Shown: positions 35,482-44,128 of the stretch, in pieces
How the letters are laid out: each line of letters opens with the position of its first letter
How positions within the stretch are numbered: the first letter of the stretch is position 1
Source of the DNA: Herbinix sp.
GTDB lineage: Bacteria; Bacillota; Clostridia; Lachnospirales; Lachnospiraceae
Direction: 5' to 3'
Assembly: GCA_029238935.1 (NCBI GenBank)
Contig: JAQZBN010000043.1
Coordinates: 1-57,051, forward strand
Length of the DNA: 57,051 nt
The notes under the pieces: generated by a model
Database searches by the model: none
Told to the model about the DNA's origin: nothing
The model's input: only the letters and a program-made list of their open reading frames with translations
Made by a program: the position numbers and the translations under genes

Positions 35482-36486
35482 TTATCTTATTTTTTCAGGA
35501 AAACCAACCTTTTTCTGAACCTTGCGTAAGGTCTTAGTGGCATAGTAATCCGCTTTTTCTGCATTAGCTTTTATAATACTATCAATGTATGCTTTATCCT
35601 TTGATAGTTCATCAAATCTGGTTTGAATTGGCTTAAGAACGCTTGCAACGGATTCACCAACGGCTAATTTAAAATCACCATAACCGGAGGAAGCAAATTC
35701 CTTCTCTATCTCAGCAATTGTTTTACCGGTAGCAGCACTATAGATATCCATTAGGTTTTTAATACCAGGTTTTTCGTCAGCATATCGAATTTGATTATCT
35801 GAGTCTGTAACAGCTCGTTTAAACTTACGAATAATGGTATCAGGATCATCCATTAAATAAATGCTCGCATTCGGGTTCTCATCTGATTTAGACATCTTTT
35901 TCTCAGGATCCTGCAGGCTCATAATCCTTGCTCCTACTTTACCTATATAAGGCTCCGGAATTGTAAATACATCTCCATAAACTGAATTAAATCGCTCTGC
36001 AATATCTCTGGCAATCTCTAAATGTTGCTTTTGGTCTGAACCTACCGGAACGACATCGGACTGGAATAATAAAATATCCGCAGCCATTAATACAGGATAG
36101 GTATAGAGCCCTGCATTAATATTATCGGAATGCTTTGATGACTTATCTTTAAACTGTGTCATACGGTTTAATTCGCCCATATAAGTAAAACAATTTAAGA
36201 TCCAACCAAGCTCCGCATGTCCGGATACGTGAGACTGATAATAAATGCAATTTTTAACCGGATCTAGTCCAGCCGCAATATATAATGTGAGAAGTGCTCT
36301 CGCTCTTTTTCGAAGTTCAGCCGGGTCCTGTCTTACCGTAATAGAATGTAAATCTACTACACAATAAAAACATTGATACTCCTCTTCCAGAGTAACCCAA
36401 TTCTTCAGTGCACCAAGATAATTGCCAAGTGTTAAAGTACCTGTGGCCTGCATGCCACTGAATAAAGATTTCTTTCCATCTAACAT
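35482..36486 (-). CDS. trpS: Tryptophanyl-tRNA synthetase
   Basis: This class I synthetase of 334 aa charges tRNA-Trp. The HIGH-like motif is TLGNYLGALKNW near the N-terminus, and the KMSKS motif is KKMSKSDENPNAS at about 193. SHVSGHAELGWILNCFTYMGELNRMTQFKDK and the PVLMAADILLF motif are typical. It lies 85 bp downstream of the HAD gene on the same strand; no T-box leader fits in that gap. Confidence 0.97.
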   Translation of the reverse strand: MLDGKKSLFSGMQATGTLTLGNYLGALKNWVTLEEEYQCFYCVVDLHSITVRQDPAELRKRARALLTLYIAAGLDPVKNCIYYQSHVSGHAELGWILNCFTYMGELNRMTQFKDKSSKHSDNINAGLYTYPVLMAADILLFQSDVVPVGSDQKQHLEIARDIAERFNSVYGDVFTIPEPYIGKVGARIMSLQDPEKKMSKSDENPNASIYLMDDPDTIIRKFKRAVTDSDNQIRYADEKPGIKNLMDIYSAATGKTIAEIEKEFASSGYGDFKLAVGESVASVLKPIQTRFDELSKDKAYIDSIIKANAEKADYYATKTLRKVQKKVGFPEKIR

Positions 36487-36570
36487 ATAATCACATCCTA
36501 AGTTTATTTAATTTTTACTAACATAGATACTTACTTCAATATATTAAGAAAGCAGAGGAATGTCAAGCTT

Positions 36571-37200
36571 CTACCTGACTTTCTCGATTAATTCCTCCAA
36601 ACGATCAATAACATCATCATATTCCTTCACATCACCAAAGCCATAACGGGCGAAAATAAACGGTATGCCTGCCTCCTTGGCCGCATCTGCATCTCCCTTT
36701 GTATCCCCGACATAGATCGGACTCTTAAGGTAGTTTCGTTCCATAATAAGTCGAATATTCTCAGCCTTTCGTTTATCGGTTCTACCCGGATATTCAAAAT
36801 CAGTAAAATAGGGTTCTAAGTGGGGATATGCTTTGAAAAAGCATTGAATATATCCTTCCTGACAATTACTTACAATGAATAATTTAAACTTCTTTGATAA
36901 CACCTGAAGCGTCTCTTCCAGATCCTGGTAAAGTTCTGCACCATGCTCTGCCAGATAAATGCATTCATAATCACAACATTCCGTCATGATCTTCTTAGCT
37001 TCCTCTTCAGGAACACTCTGATACAATTTCACTGCTATCTCAGGAAGAGGCCGGCCAAATAAACTTTGCAGCTTTTCTGCGGTTACTTCATCGGTAACCT
37101 CCGGATGCCGCTCCTTTAGAACGATATTGAAAGCGTATGCTACTTCTTTTGTCGAGTCCCATAAAGTTCCGTCCAAATCGAAAATGATGCTGTCATTCAT
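36571..37200 (-). CDS. HAD-family hydrolase (phosphoglycolate phosphatase-like)
   Basis: This 209-aa protein has the four HAD motifs: DLDGTLWDS with the nucleophile Asp, VSNCQEGY, K at RTDKRKAEN, and YVGDTKGDADAAKEAG. The C1 cap between residues 15 and 85 is helical, as in phosphoglycolate phosphatases and pyrophosphatases. Substrate is unknown. It is probably first in a run with trpS. Confidence 0.9.
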   Translation of the reverse strand: MNDSIIFDLDGTLWDSTKEVAYAFNIVLKERHPEVTDEVTAEKLQSLFGRPLPEIAVKLYQSVPEEEAKKIMTECCDYECIYLAEHGAELYQDLEETLQVLSKKFKLFIVSNCQEGYIQCFFKAYPHLEPYFTDFEYPGRTDKRKAENIRLIMERNYLKSPIYVGDTKGDADAAKEAGIPFIFARYGFGDVKEYDDVIDRLEELIEKVR

Positions 37201-37441
37201 GTCTTCTTCTGTCCTTTATATGATATTATAAACCGCAATTGATAGAAACTGCGGTTCATATTAACTATAATGCATCTTCCTTCCAAAAAAGTCAACCCCA
37301 AATGGAAAGCACCTACCTTAGCACAGCATAAGAAAAATATCACAAAAAAACTTATAGGATGATACTCCCATAAGCTCCATGGTAAAACGATGCTATAAAA
37401 TTTAGTTCCAAATCATTATAAAACATTTCTGATCGATTAAT

Positions 37442-37500
37442 CTGGATTTGATGATTGTACCAAATCCAGTTAACCGGCGTGAGACGAACTCAAGTCTCAC
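37442..37500. ncRNA. Tandem perfect hairpins downstream of the sensor kinase; possible structured RNA
   Basis: CTGGATTTG (37442-37450) pairs with CAAATCCAG (37461-37469) around a 10-base loop. Eight bases on, GTGAGAC (37479-37485) pairs with GTCTCAC (37494-37500) around an 8-base loop. Neither has a T run, so they are not ordinary terminators. The 409-bp gap (37201-37609) also holds a 7-bp hairpin AACCGCA/TGCGGTT near 37234-37256 and no supported gene. RNA function is inference; a double operator is the alternative. Confidence 0.3.
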
Positions 37501-37609
37501 CAGTGTATACATTCCCCAATATATACCTGGAAAGCTATGAAATATTTCTTAAGATGGTTATACCATATTAAATATCATTATTCAATGGGGAAAACGCCAA
37601 CGTCGAAGA

Positions 37610-38953
37610 TTACGACGTGAACGCAATTTCTGACACATTTATCATATGTATTTTTACAGCAAATTCCAGCTCACTGCACTCAAAAGTAACCTCACCGTCA
37701 TATTTTTGGACTTTGCGTTTGATATTTTCAGTACCAAAACCATGCAGCTGATCATCTGATTTTGATGTTTTTATTTTAATTACGGACGTATCTATTTTTT
37801 TTCCAACGGGATTTGTGATTGTAATAAATAAATCCTTTTTAAAGGAAGTAATTTTGATACGGATCTGCTCAATGTTATTCTTCTTTTCCTGTTTTAATAG
37901 CTGAATGGCTTCTACCGCATTTGAAATCGCATTGGCAAAGATAACGCACAAATCCATGGATTCGATGGATAGGGGTTTTGGTAACATTCCCTCCAGAATA
38001 ATATGAATACCTTCGCTGCGGTAACGGCTGTTGGCATCATTGATGATGGCATTGACGATATCGTTACCGGAATCTAGTAGTGTTTCTACGCCATCGATAT
38101 CAGCTATGAAAGCTTTCAAATAATCACCTAATTCCTGCATCTTACCGTTCTTATAGAGGCTATTCATACATGCAAGATGGTTCTTAATTTCATGTCGAAT
38201 ACCTCGAATTTCCTCTTGTTTTTCATGTACTAGAAGGTAGTACTTTTGCTGCGCTTCAATTACTGTCTGATTTATCTGAGAAAGTTGTTTATAGCTATCT
38301 CTGGAATTCATTACAATGACTAACATTCCGCAGATTACTAAATAGATAATGCAGATGATGATTACGATTGCCAGCACCATTCGTTTCAGATTCTCACCCG
38401 CGCCAGGTAAATTCGATATGATGAGTCCTGATAATATAAATGTACCACAAAACAAACCAGTAATGATAAACAAAAAATATCTTTTCGAAAGCTTGTTATT
38501 TTCAAAGGATAGGTGTGTTATCCTCTTAGTAACGATAATCATGATTATGGTAATAATATTAAATGTTAAATAGATGCTTCCATAGAGGGAATCATCCATA
38601 ATCACATTATAATTTTTCTTTAAGAGTAGTGACAAGAAACCAAGAACACATAAATCAGCCAGTGCAATACTAAGGTAAGCGATGATAAAGGAAATAAGCT
38701 TCGTCTGTAGTTTTCCATCAAATATCACTACAATCGTGTAAAAAACAAAAAGCAGTGCTATACTTGTCGCCTGCAACTTATTCTGTACCAGGTAACCGCT
38801 TATTGTAAGCAATGACACCATACCGATTGGTATTATAATGCGGTAAGATAGTTTTATTTTGCGAAATCGATATCCAATAATACCCCAAAATATAAGAAAA
38901 ATTTTTATCAAATCGAAAGAATAGCTGCTGTATACCAATAACATATCTTCCAT
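37610..38953 (-). CDS. Sensor histidine kinase, AgrC-like (GHKL ATPase)
   Basis: This 447-aa membrane kinase has six or seven hydrophobic segments in residues 1-215, a coiled linker, an H-box IRHEIKNHLACM with the phospho-His at about 257, an N-box FANAISNAVEAI and a G-box HGFGTENIKRKVQKYDGE. That order matches AgrC/LytS-type kinases, which sense a peptide or cell-envelope signal. It follows the response regulator by 12 bp. No agrB or agrD gene is adjacent, so the signal is unknown. Confidence 0.9.
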   Translation of the reverse strand: MEDMLLVYSSYSFDLIKIFLIFWGIIGYRFRKIKLSYRIIIPIGMVSLLTISGYLVQNKLQATSIALLFVFYTIVVIFDGKLQTKLISFIIAYLSIALADLCVLGFLSLLLKKNYNVIMDDSLYGSIYLTFNIITIIMIIVTKRITHLSFENNKLSKRYFLFIITGLFCGTFILSGLIISNLPGAGENLKRMVLAIVIIICIIYLVICGMLVIVMNSRDSYKQLSQINQTVIEAQQKYYLLVHEKQEEIRGIRHEIKNHLACMNSLYKNGKMQELGDYLKAFIADIDGVETLLDSGNDIVNAIINDANSRYRSEGIHIILEGMLPKPLSIESMDLCVIFANAISNAVEAIQLLKQEKKNNIEQIRIKITSFKKDLFITITNPVGKKIDTSVIKIKTSKSDDQLHGFGTENIKRKVQKYDGEVTFECSELEFAVKIHMINVSEIAFTS

Positions 38954-38965
38954 CTTAGGTACTCC

Positions 38966-39664
38966 TTACCTTGCATTCCGTCTACGATATTCTCTGCAAA
39001 GCTGAATGAATTTTGTACTTTTTCTTAAGGAGAGTAAAACCTTCTCTCCATTATCCATCAGTATCGTTTTTTTTATTTCCTGAACATATTCCATATTAAC
39101 AATAAACGATTTATGTACTCTATAAAAGGAACCGTCATTTAATATAATTTCCCATTCTGCCATGCTATTGTCACTCTCATACATGGCTGCTTTCGTCCGA
39201 ACCACTGTATAATGATCCTGCGCCTCAACATACATAATTTCTTTGATTCGTATAAATGCAGAGGATGTATTACGAGCTACAAATACCTTGGTATCCTTCT
39301 GATACTCCTCAATTGCCGCATTCATGGTATCGATAAAATCCTCATATTTTAATGGTTTTAGTAAATAGCGAAATGCTTTAACGTGATAACCATCCTGCAG
39401 ATAGGAGGTATAACCGGTCAGAAAAATAATAATCATTTGATTGTTTGTTTCTCTGATCTTTTTCGCTGTTTGCAACCCATCCATTCCATTCATCTGAACA
39501 TCCAGAAATAAGATATCAATCTGCTCTGAATAGGATACAACCTCTTCCCCTGATGAAAATCCTACCACCTCAAATTCCATAGGATGTTGTTCCTTATATT
39601 TTATGCAGTGTCCCAGTAACTCTCTGCGTAATATTTGTTCATCGTCGCAGATTCCAATTCTCAT
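38966..39664 (-). CDS. LytTR-family response regulator
   Basis: This 232-aa regulator has a receiver domain at 1-120 (GICDDE acidic pair, phospho-Asp in ILFLDVQMNGMDG, conserved Lys in RYLLKPLKYEDF) and a LytTR DNA-binding domain at about 130-228 (IMYVEAQDHYTVV, FYRVHKSFIVNMEYVQEI). This is the AgrA/LytR class, which binds paired direct repeats. Such a repeat overlaps its own promoter (see 39698-39737). It is the first gene of the pair. Confidence 0.93.
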   Translation of the reverse strand: MRIGICDDEQILRRELLGHCIKYKEQHPMEFEVVGFSSGEEVVSYSEQIDILFLDVQMNGMDGLQTAKKIRETNNQMIIIFLTGYTSYLQDGYHVKAFRYLLKPLKYEDFIDTMNAAIEEYQKDTKVFVARNTSSAFIRIKEIMYVEAQDHYTVVRTKAAMYESDNSMAEWEIILNDGSFYRVHKSFIVNMEYVQEIKKTILMDNGEKVLLSLRKSTKFIQLCREYRRRNAR

Positions 39665-39697
39665 ATGCTCACCTACTAGTCTTTATCATTCGTTTCT

Positions 39698-39737
39698 ATA
39701 TGGTTATTATCATACCAATATGGTTATGGTATGTCAA
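39698..39737 (-). promoter_or_regulatory. Two-component operon promoter with direct-repeat operator candidate
   Basis: On the minus strand TTGACA (39732-39737) and TATGAT (39709-39714) are 17 bases apart. The 10-bp direct repeat ATATGGTTAT occurs at 39698-39707 (start-site region) and 39718-39727 (between -35 and -10), 20 bases apart, two helical turns. That is close to the paired repeats bound by LytTR regulators, whose gene starts at 39664. Confidence 0.55.
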
Positions 39738-39888
39738 TCAATGCCTTTTTAATATTCTTTGATTGGAGGGAATAAATTTATTTCATTATTTTATGATCAG
39801 ATGAAACTTCTTGTCCACAGAATACTAATCTTATGATATAATAGATTTTATTTCATAAAATTTTATAACCTATGAAAGGATTGATCCT

Positions 39889-40368
39889 ATGAAGCAGATC
39901 GCAAGCTTTACCATTGACCATATGAAATTACTCTGCGGAGTATATGTATCTCGAAAAGATAAGATAGGAAATGAAGTAATTACAACCTTTGATATCAGAG
40001 TGACCAGACCAAATTTTGAACCGGTTATGATGTCTGGTGAAATTCATACCATAGAACATCTTGGTGCAACTTACCTTCGCAATCATAAGGATATTGCAGA
40101 TAAAGTAATCTATTTTGGACCTATGGGTTGCCGAACCGGATTTTATCTCCTTCTTGGCGGAGATTACGAGTCGAAAGATATCCTACCTTTACTAACCGAG
40201 ATGTTTGAATTTATCCGTGATTTTGAAGGTGAAATTCCTGGAGCTACAGCAATCAATTGTGGAAATTATTCCGATATGAATTTAGAGTTAGCGAAACATT
40301 ATGCGAACCGTTTCCTGACTGATGTCTTATATGTCATTGATGAGGAACACTTAATCTATCCAGTTTAA
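39889..40368 (+). CDS. luxS: S-ribosylhomocysteine lyase
   Basis: LuxS splits S-ribosylhomocysteine into homocysteine and the AI-2 precursor DPD. The 159-aa protein has the metal-binding HTIEHLGATYLRN motif, MGCRTGFYLLLGG, and the C-terminal INCGNYSDMNLELAK with the third metal ligand Cys. AAAGGA precedes ATG. It is divergent from the AgrC/AgrA-like operon. LuxS also serves methyl-cycle detoxification, so signalling is possible but not shown. A terminator follows. Confidence 0.97.
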   Translation: MKQIASFTIDHMKLLCGVYVSRKDKIGNEVITTFDIRVTRPNFEPVMMSGEIHTIEHLGATYLRNHKDIADKVIYFGPMGCRTGFYLLLGGDYESKDILPLLTEMFEFIRDFEGEIPGATAINCGNYSDMNLELAKHYANRFLTDVLYVIDEEHLIYPV

Positions 40369-40517
40369 ATTCCATATACCACAAGTTTGCACCGTAAGTT
40401 ATTTCATATATTGCAAACCAATCGTTATGATATCCGGATTACTTCCTACAATCAAATCCAATGGATCTGAGCTTTTATTTCATTGATTTCATCGTCAAAT
40501 ATGGCTTCTTTACTACT

Positions 40518-40555
40518 GCAGTGTGATAACTAGTCCGTTATCACCTGCTTTTTTA
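40518..40555 (+). terminator. luxS terminator
   Basis: GTGATAAC (40523-40530) and GTTATCAC (40537-40544) form a perfect stem, extended by GCA/TGC, followed by TTTTTTATTATT. About 150 bp past the luxS stop. Confidence 0.88.
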
Positions 40556-40656
40556 TTATTACAAACGTTTATAAGCATTAATCCCTTGCATAGTTCATAG
40601 CATCATTATGTTATCGCTGAATATACTATATTGAGTACAAAAGTATGGGAGAAGCT

Positions 40657-41364
40657 ATGGCAGGCAACGATTATATTCATACAGCGGAAATTTTACAAGC
40701 CGCTACTCCGTATCTAGGTTCGAAAACTAAGACAACCATGGATCTTATCTCAAAGTTTCTTGAATTGATGGGTTGTTTTCAAAACCTGAACAGGCAACCT
40801 GACTTGGCTGCCTGCGGCTTCGAAACCGAAAAATTAGATATAGAAGCTTTATTGAGCAAAATAAGACCTTTATGCAGAAATAGAGAACGGGAAATGGTAG
40901 ATCGTATTCTTAATATTTTTAGCACCATGAGAATGTTTGAGACATATAAAACCTACATGGAAATGATGAAAACCATGCAGGAAAGTATGGCCCCCTCAGA
41001 CAATACCGAATATTCTCAAAATACTCCTGAGAGTGACAACTACCATAATGACAACGGTGATCATAGCAAATATTACAGTAGTGATAATAACGGCAACGAA
41101 AATGAAAGTGGTAGCAATGGCAGTACTGATAATATCAACAGTGAAAACAACAATAGTGACAACGATGACTCTGATGGCAACAAGACAGATCATGTTAATA
41201 ATGGCTCACAGTCCAATACAAATAAGGGTTCCATGTTTGGCGGCGGTAACAGTGATATGATAAACATGCTGAAATCATTCATTCCGTCCGAGCAAATGAA
41301 CACTTTCGAAAACTTAAGCATGCTTTTGAATGCAGCATCATATGATAATAACAGCAAAACTTGA
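40657..41364 (+). CDS. Unrecognised protein with helical ends and Asn/Ser/Asp-rich linker
   Basis: I do not recognise this 235-aa protein. Residues 1-115 read as helices with two Cys (MGCF, LAACGF, PLCRN) and a Met-rich end (TYMEMMKTMQESM). A linker of about 70 residues is almost only Asn, Ser, Asp, Gly and Glu. The C-terminal 40 residues (MINMLKSFIPSEQMNTFENLSMLL) are again helical. No signal peptide or membrane segment is seen. ATG 40657 follows GGAG by 5 bases. The next gene starts 18 bp later and ends at a strong terminator, so the two form an operon. Confidence 0.75.
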   Translation: MAGNDYIHTAEILQAATPYLGSKTKTTMDLISKFLELMGCFQNLNRQPDLAACGFETEKLDIEALLSKIRPLCRNREREMVDRILNIFSTMRMFETYKTYMEMMKTMQESMAPSDNTEYSQNTPESDNYHNDNGDHSKYYSSDNNGNENESGSNGSTDNINSENNNSDNDDSDGNKTDHVNNGSQSNTNKGSMFGGGNSDMINMLKSFIPSEQMNTFENLSMLLNAASYDNNSKT

Positions 41365-41382
41365 GAATAAGGAGTGAAATGT

Positions 41383-41655
41383 ATGGCAGATACCTCTTGG
41401 ATGAACAATCCAAAGTTAAAAAATGTAGATCCTCGTAAATTAGCAATCTTACTCGATGTAATGAAAGAAGCAGAAGGAAAACCTACTGATAAATTAGTCC
41501 AATTATTTATGAGTACCAACAAAAGACTAAAAGAACAAAATTTAACATTTGATCAAAACGAAACTGATCTCATGCTGGAAATTCTGACAAAGAATATGAC
41601 TCCAAAAGAAAAGACCCAATTTGAGATGATTAAAAAGATGATGCCAAAGAGATAA
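41383..41655 (+). CDS. Unrecognised small helical protein
   Basis: This 90-aa protein is unknown to me. It is rich in Lys, Met, Leu and Asn, with two to three predicted helices (KLAILLDVMKEAEGK; DKLVQLFMSTNKRLKE; NETDLMLEILTKNM) and a basic end. ATG 41383 follows GGAG by 8 bases; the GTG start of the longer frame lies within that SD. Its helices resemble in character the C-terminal helix of the gene just upstream, and the two may interact. Likely one transcript. Confidence 0.75.
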   Translation: MADTSWMNNPKLKNVDPRKLAILLDVMKEAEGKPTDKLVQLFMSTNKRLKEQNLTFDQNETDLMLEILTKNMTPKEKTQFEMIKKMMPKR

Positions 41656-41670
41656 TGAATGATGATATTA

Positions 41671-41715
41671 AAAAGGAGCCAGTCTATGGGTGTCATAGTC
41701 CGGCTCCTTTCATTG
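41671..41715. terminator. Bidirectional terminator between small-protein operon and glgP
   Basis: AAAGGAGCC and GGCTCCTTT arms with an inner CTATG/CATAG helix (41672-41710). The plus side follows the 41383 gene; the minus side follows the glgP stop. Confidence 0.88.
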
Positions 41716-41761
41716 TTACCCTCTTGTTCCTGTAATTGTTAAATGATATATTGATTACATA

Positions 41762-44095
41762 TTAATTCCATACTTCATCTGCATAATTCCGGATGGTTCG
41801 ATCGCTGGAGAATTTACCGGCATTGGCCGTATTGATAAAGCATTTTCTCCTAAATTCATAAGTGTTTGTATAGTCACGATTCACTTTCAGTTTCGCCTCC
41901 ACATAAGGAAGGAAATCGAGAAGCAGATAATAGTGATCCGGTTGATGCCAGCTTGCTCCATAAAGAAGCGAATTGTATAATTCCTTAAAACTTCCGGTGC
42001 CGCCATCATCAAAGGTTCCATCTACAAGAGTGTCCACAACCTTTTTAATTCTACCATTCTGTTCATAGAGATCCATCGGGGAATAAGTGTTACGAATCTC
42101 TTCTATATCCTCTACTCTCGCTCCAAAGATATAATTATTCTCTTCCCCTGCTTGTTCCACAATTTCAACATTAGCACCATCATAGGTTCCTAAGGTTACA
42201 GCACCGTTTAACATGAATTTCATATTGCCGGTTCCAGAGGCTTCTGTACCTGCCGTTGATATCTGTTCTGAGACATCAGCAGCCGGAGTCAATTTTTCAG
42301 CATAAGAAACATTATAATTTGTTACAAAAACCACTTGCAGTAAACCCTTCATATCCGAATCTTCATCAATCATTTTACTGATTTCATTGATATATTTTAT
42401 AATCCCCTTTGCTCGAAAGTATCCCGGAGCTGCTTTTGCACCAAAGATAAATACAGTGGGATGGAAATCTTTAATTCTGCCGTCTTTGAGACCATAATAA
42501 ATATCCAGTATGGAAAATGCATTCAAAAGCTGGCGTTTATATTCATGAAGTCTTTTTACTTGAATATCAAAGATAAAGTCCGGACTAATCGTGATACCTT
42601 CCTTCTTAAGAATGTACTCAGCCAGTTGTGTCTTCTTCATATTTTTGATTTCACTAAACTGTTTGATGACCGCTTTGTTATCCGCATACTCTTCCAAGTT
42701 TTTCAACTGATCCAATTCAGTCACCCAAGAATTACCGATCTTATCCGTGATGAAATCAGATAGTTCCATATTAGCCAGTGCCAGCCATCTCCGCTGCGTA
42801 ATCCCATTGGTCTTATTGTTAAATCGTTCTGGATATATTTGATACCATTCTTTCAATGCATCGTTTTTTAGTATCTCTGTGTGTAGCATTGCAACTCCAT
42901 TGGTTGAATGACTTGCATAAATTGCTAACCTAGCCATATGGATCGTATCACGATCAACGATAGTATAAATTGACTGTTCTTCCAGCGATTTTCCCAATGA
43001 GGTAAGTTCTTTCACCAGTGCTTTATGGATCATTACGATATACTTGTAAACCTGAGGTATCACCGATTTAAACAATGGAATATTCCACTTTTCCAAAGCT
43101 TCTGACATTACAGTATGGTTTGTATAAGCAAAGGTTTCTTTCGCAATTTTAATAGATTTCGAAAAGCTTAATCCTTCCTGCTCCATGAATAACCGTAGCA
43201 ATTCCGGAATAGCAACAACTGGATGAGTATCATTTAATTGAATTGCATATTCCGATGAGAAATGGCTAAAGTCTTTGTTGTATTTTTTCTTATAGTTGCG
43301 TAGGATATCTTGCAAGGATGCCGCTGCAAAAAAGTACTCCTGTTTCAATCGAAGCTTCTTTCCAGCATTGCTTGAATCATTTGGATATAATAAACATGAA
43401 ATCGCTTCTGCTTCATTTCTGTTTTTAACCGCTTTATCATACTGCTGCTCATTGAATAATTTAAAATCAAACTGGTTCGTTGGTTCGGCTTGCCATAGAC
43501 GAAGGGTATTAATGGTCTTACCACCATAACCAATCACCGGTGTATCATAGGGAACTGCATAAACGGTCTGATTCTTATATTCAACCAATACCTTTTCCTC
43601 TTCCTTACGAACGGACCAGGGATCACCAAACTTCTGCCAGTCATCCTCTATTTCCATCTGTATGCCATTCTCAAAGTATTGTTTAAACAGACCATACTGA
43701 TAGCGGATACCGTAACCATTTAAGGTAATTCCTATGGTAGCTCCGCTGTCTAAGAAGCAAGCTGCAAGACGCCCCAATCCTCCGTTCCCAAGAGCTGCAT
43801 CCTCGATATCTTCGAATACCCTGATATCAATGTTATTCTCACTCATTAATTCATAAAATTGCTGAAACAATCCCATATTATATAAATTGCTATACACCAG
43901 TCTTCCGATCAAAAACTCCGCTGATAAATAGCATACCTTTTTACCGGTAGCAGTGAGTCCCCAATCCTTACCCAACATCTTCATCGCCGCTTTGGAAACC
44001 GCATTGTATAACTCAGTCGTACTTGCATTCTTAATGTTCTTGCCATAATCTAAGTCTAATATCACGCCAACATTTGTCTTAAAACTTTGATCCAT
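41762..44095 (-). CDS. glgP: Glycogen/maltodextrin phosphorylase
   Basis: This PLP enzyme of 777 aa releases glucose-1-phosphate from glycogen or maltodextrin. It has YLSAEFLIGRL, DAALGNGGLGRLAACFLDS, the QLNDTHP motif, the KTNGITQRRWL region, and the PLP Lys in GTEASGTGNMKFMLNG. The length is slightly below that of E. coli GlgP and fits Firmicute enzymes. It follows malQ by 33 bp, so the pair probably acts together: MalQ lengthens or shuffles glucans and GlgP phosphorolyses them. Confidence 0.96.
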   Translation of the reverse strand: MDQSFKTNVGVILDLDYGKNIKNASTTELYNAVSKAAMKMLGKDWGLTATGKKVCYLSAEFLIGRLVYSNLYNMGLFQQFYELMSENNIDIRVFEDIEDAALGNGGLGRLAACFLDSGATIGITLNGYGIRYQYGLFKQYFENGIQMEIEDDWQKFGDPWSVRKEEEKVLVEYKNQTVYAVPYDTPVIGYGGKTINTLRLWQAEPTNQFDFKLFNEQQYDKAVKNRNEAEAISCLLYPNDSSNAGKKLRLKQEYFFAAASLQDILRNYKKKYNKDFSHFSSEYAIQLNDTHPVVAIPELLRLFMEQEGLSFSKSIKIAKETFAYTNHTVMSEALEKWNIPLFKSVIPQVYKYIVMIHKALVKELTSLGKSLEEQSIYTIVDRDTIHMARLAIYASHSTNGVAMLHTEILKNDALKEWYQIYPERFNNKTNGITQRRWLALANMELSDFITDKIGNSWVTELDQLKNLEEYADNKAVIKQFSEIKNMKKTQLAEYILKKEGITISPDFIFDIQVKRLHEYKRQLLNAFSILDIYYGLKDGRIKDFHPTVFIFGAKAAPGYFRAKGIIKYINEISKMIDEDSDMKGLLQVVFVTNYNVSYAEKLTPAADVSEQISTAGTEASGTGNMKFMLNGAVTLGTYDGANVEIVEQAGEENNYIFGARVEDIEEIRNTYSPMDLYEQNGRIKKVVDTLVDGTFDDGGTGSFKELYNSLLYGASWHQPDHYYLLLDFLPYVEAKLKVNRDYTNTYEFRRKCFINTANAGKFSSDRTIRNYADEVWN

Positions 44096-44128
44096 ATCTT
44101 CCTCCTTATATTCCGATCAGCTTTTTTC

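Noticed and set aside
36487..36570. T-box leader for trpS
   Set aside because: The 84-bp gap is too short and has no antiterminator-like hairpin.
37400..37520. Frames of 36 aa (minus) and 29 aa (plus) as possible signal peptides
   Set aside because: No proper SD, they run through the two hairpins, and they lack AgrD features.
40996..41260. Frames opposite and alongside the Asn/Ser-rich linker
   Set aside because: They are shadows of the low-complexity stretch, Val/Ile/Thr repeats without SD.
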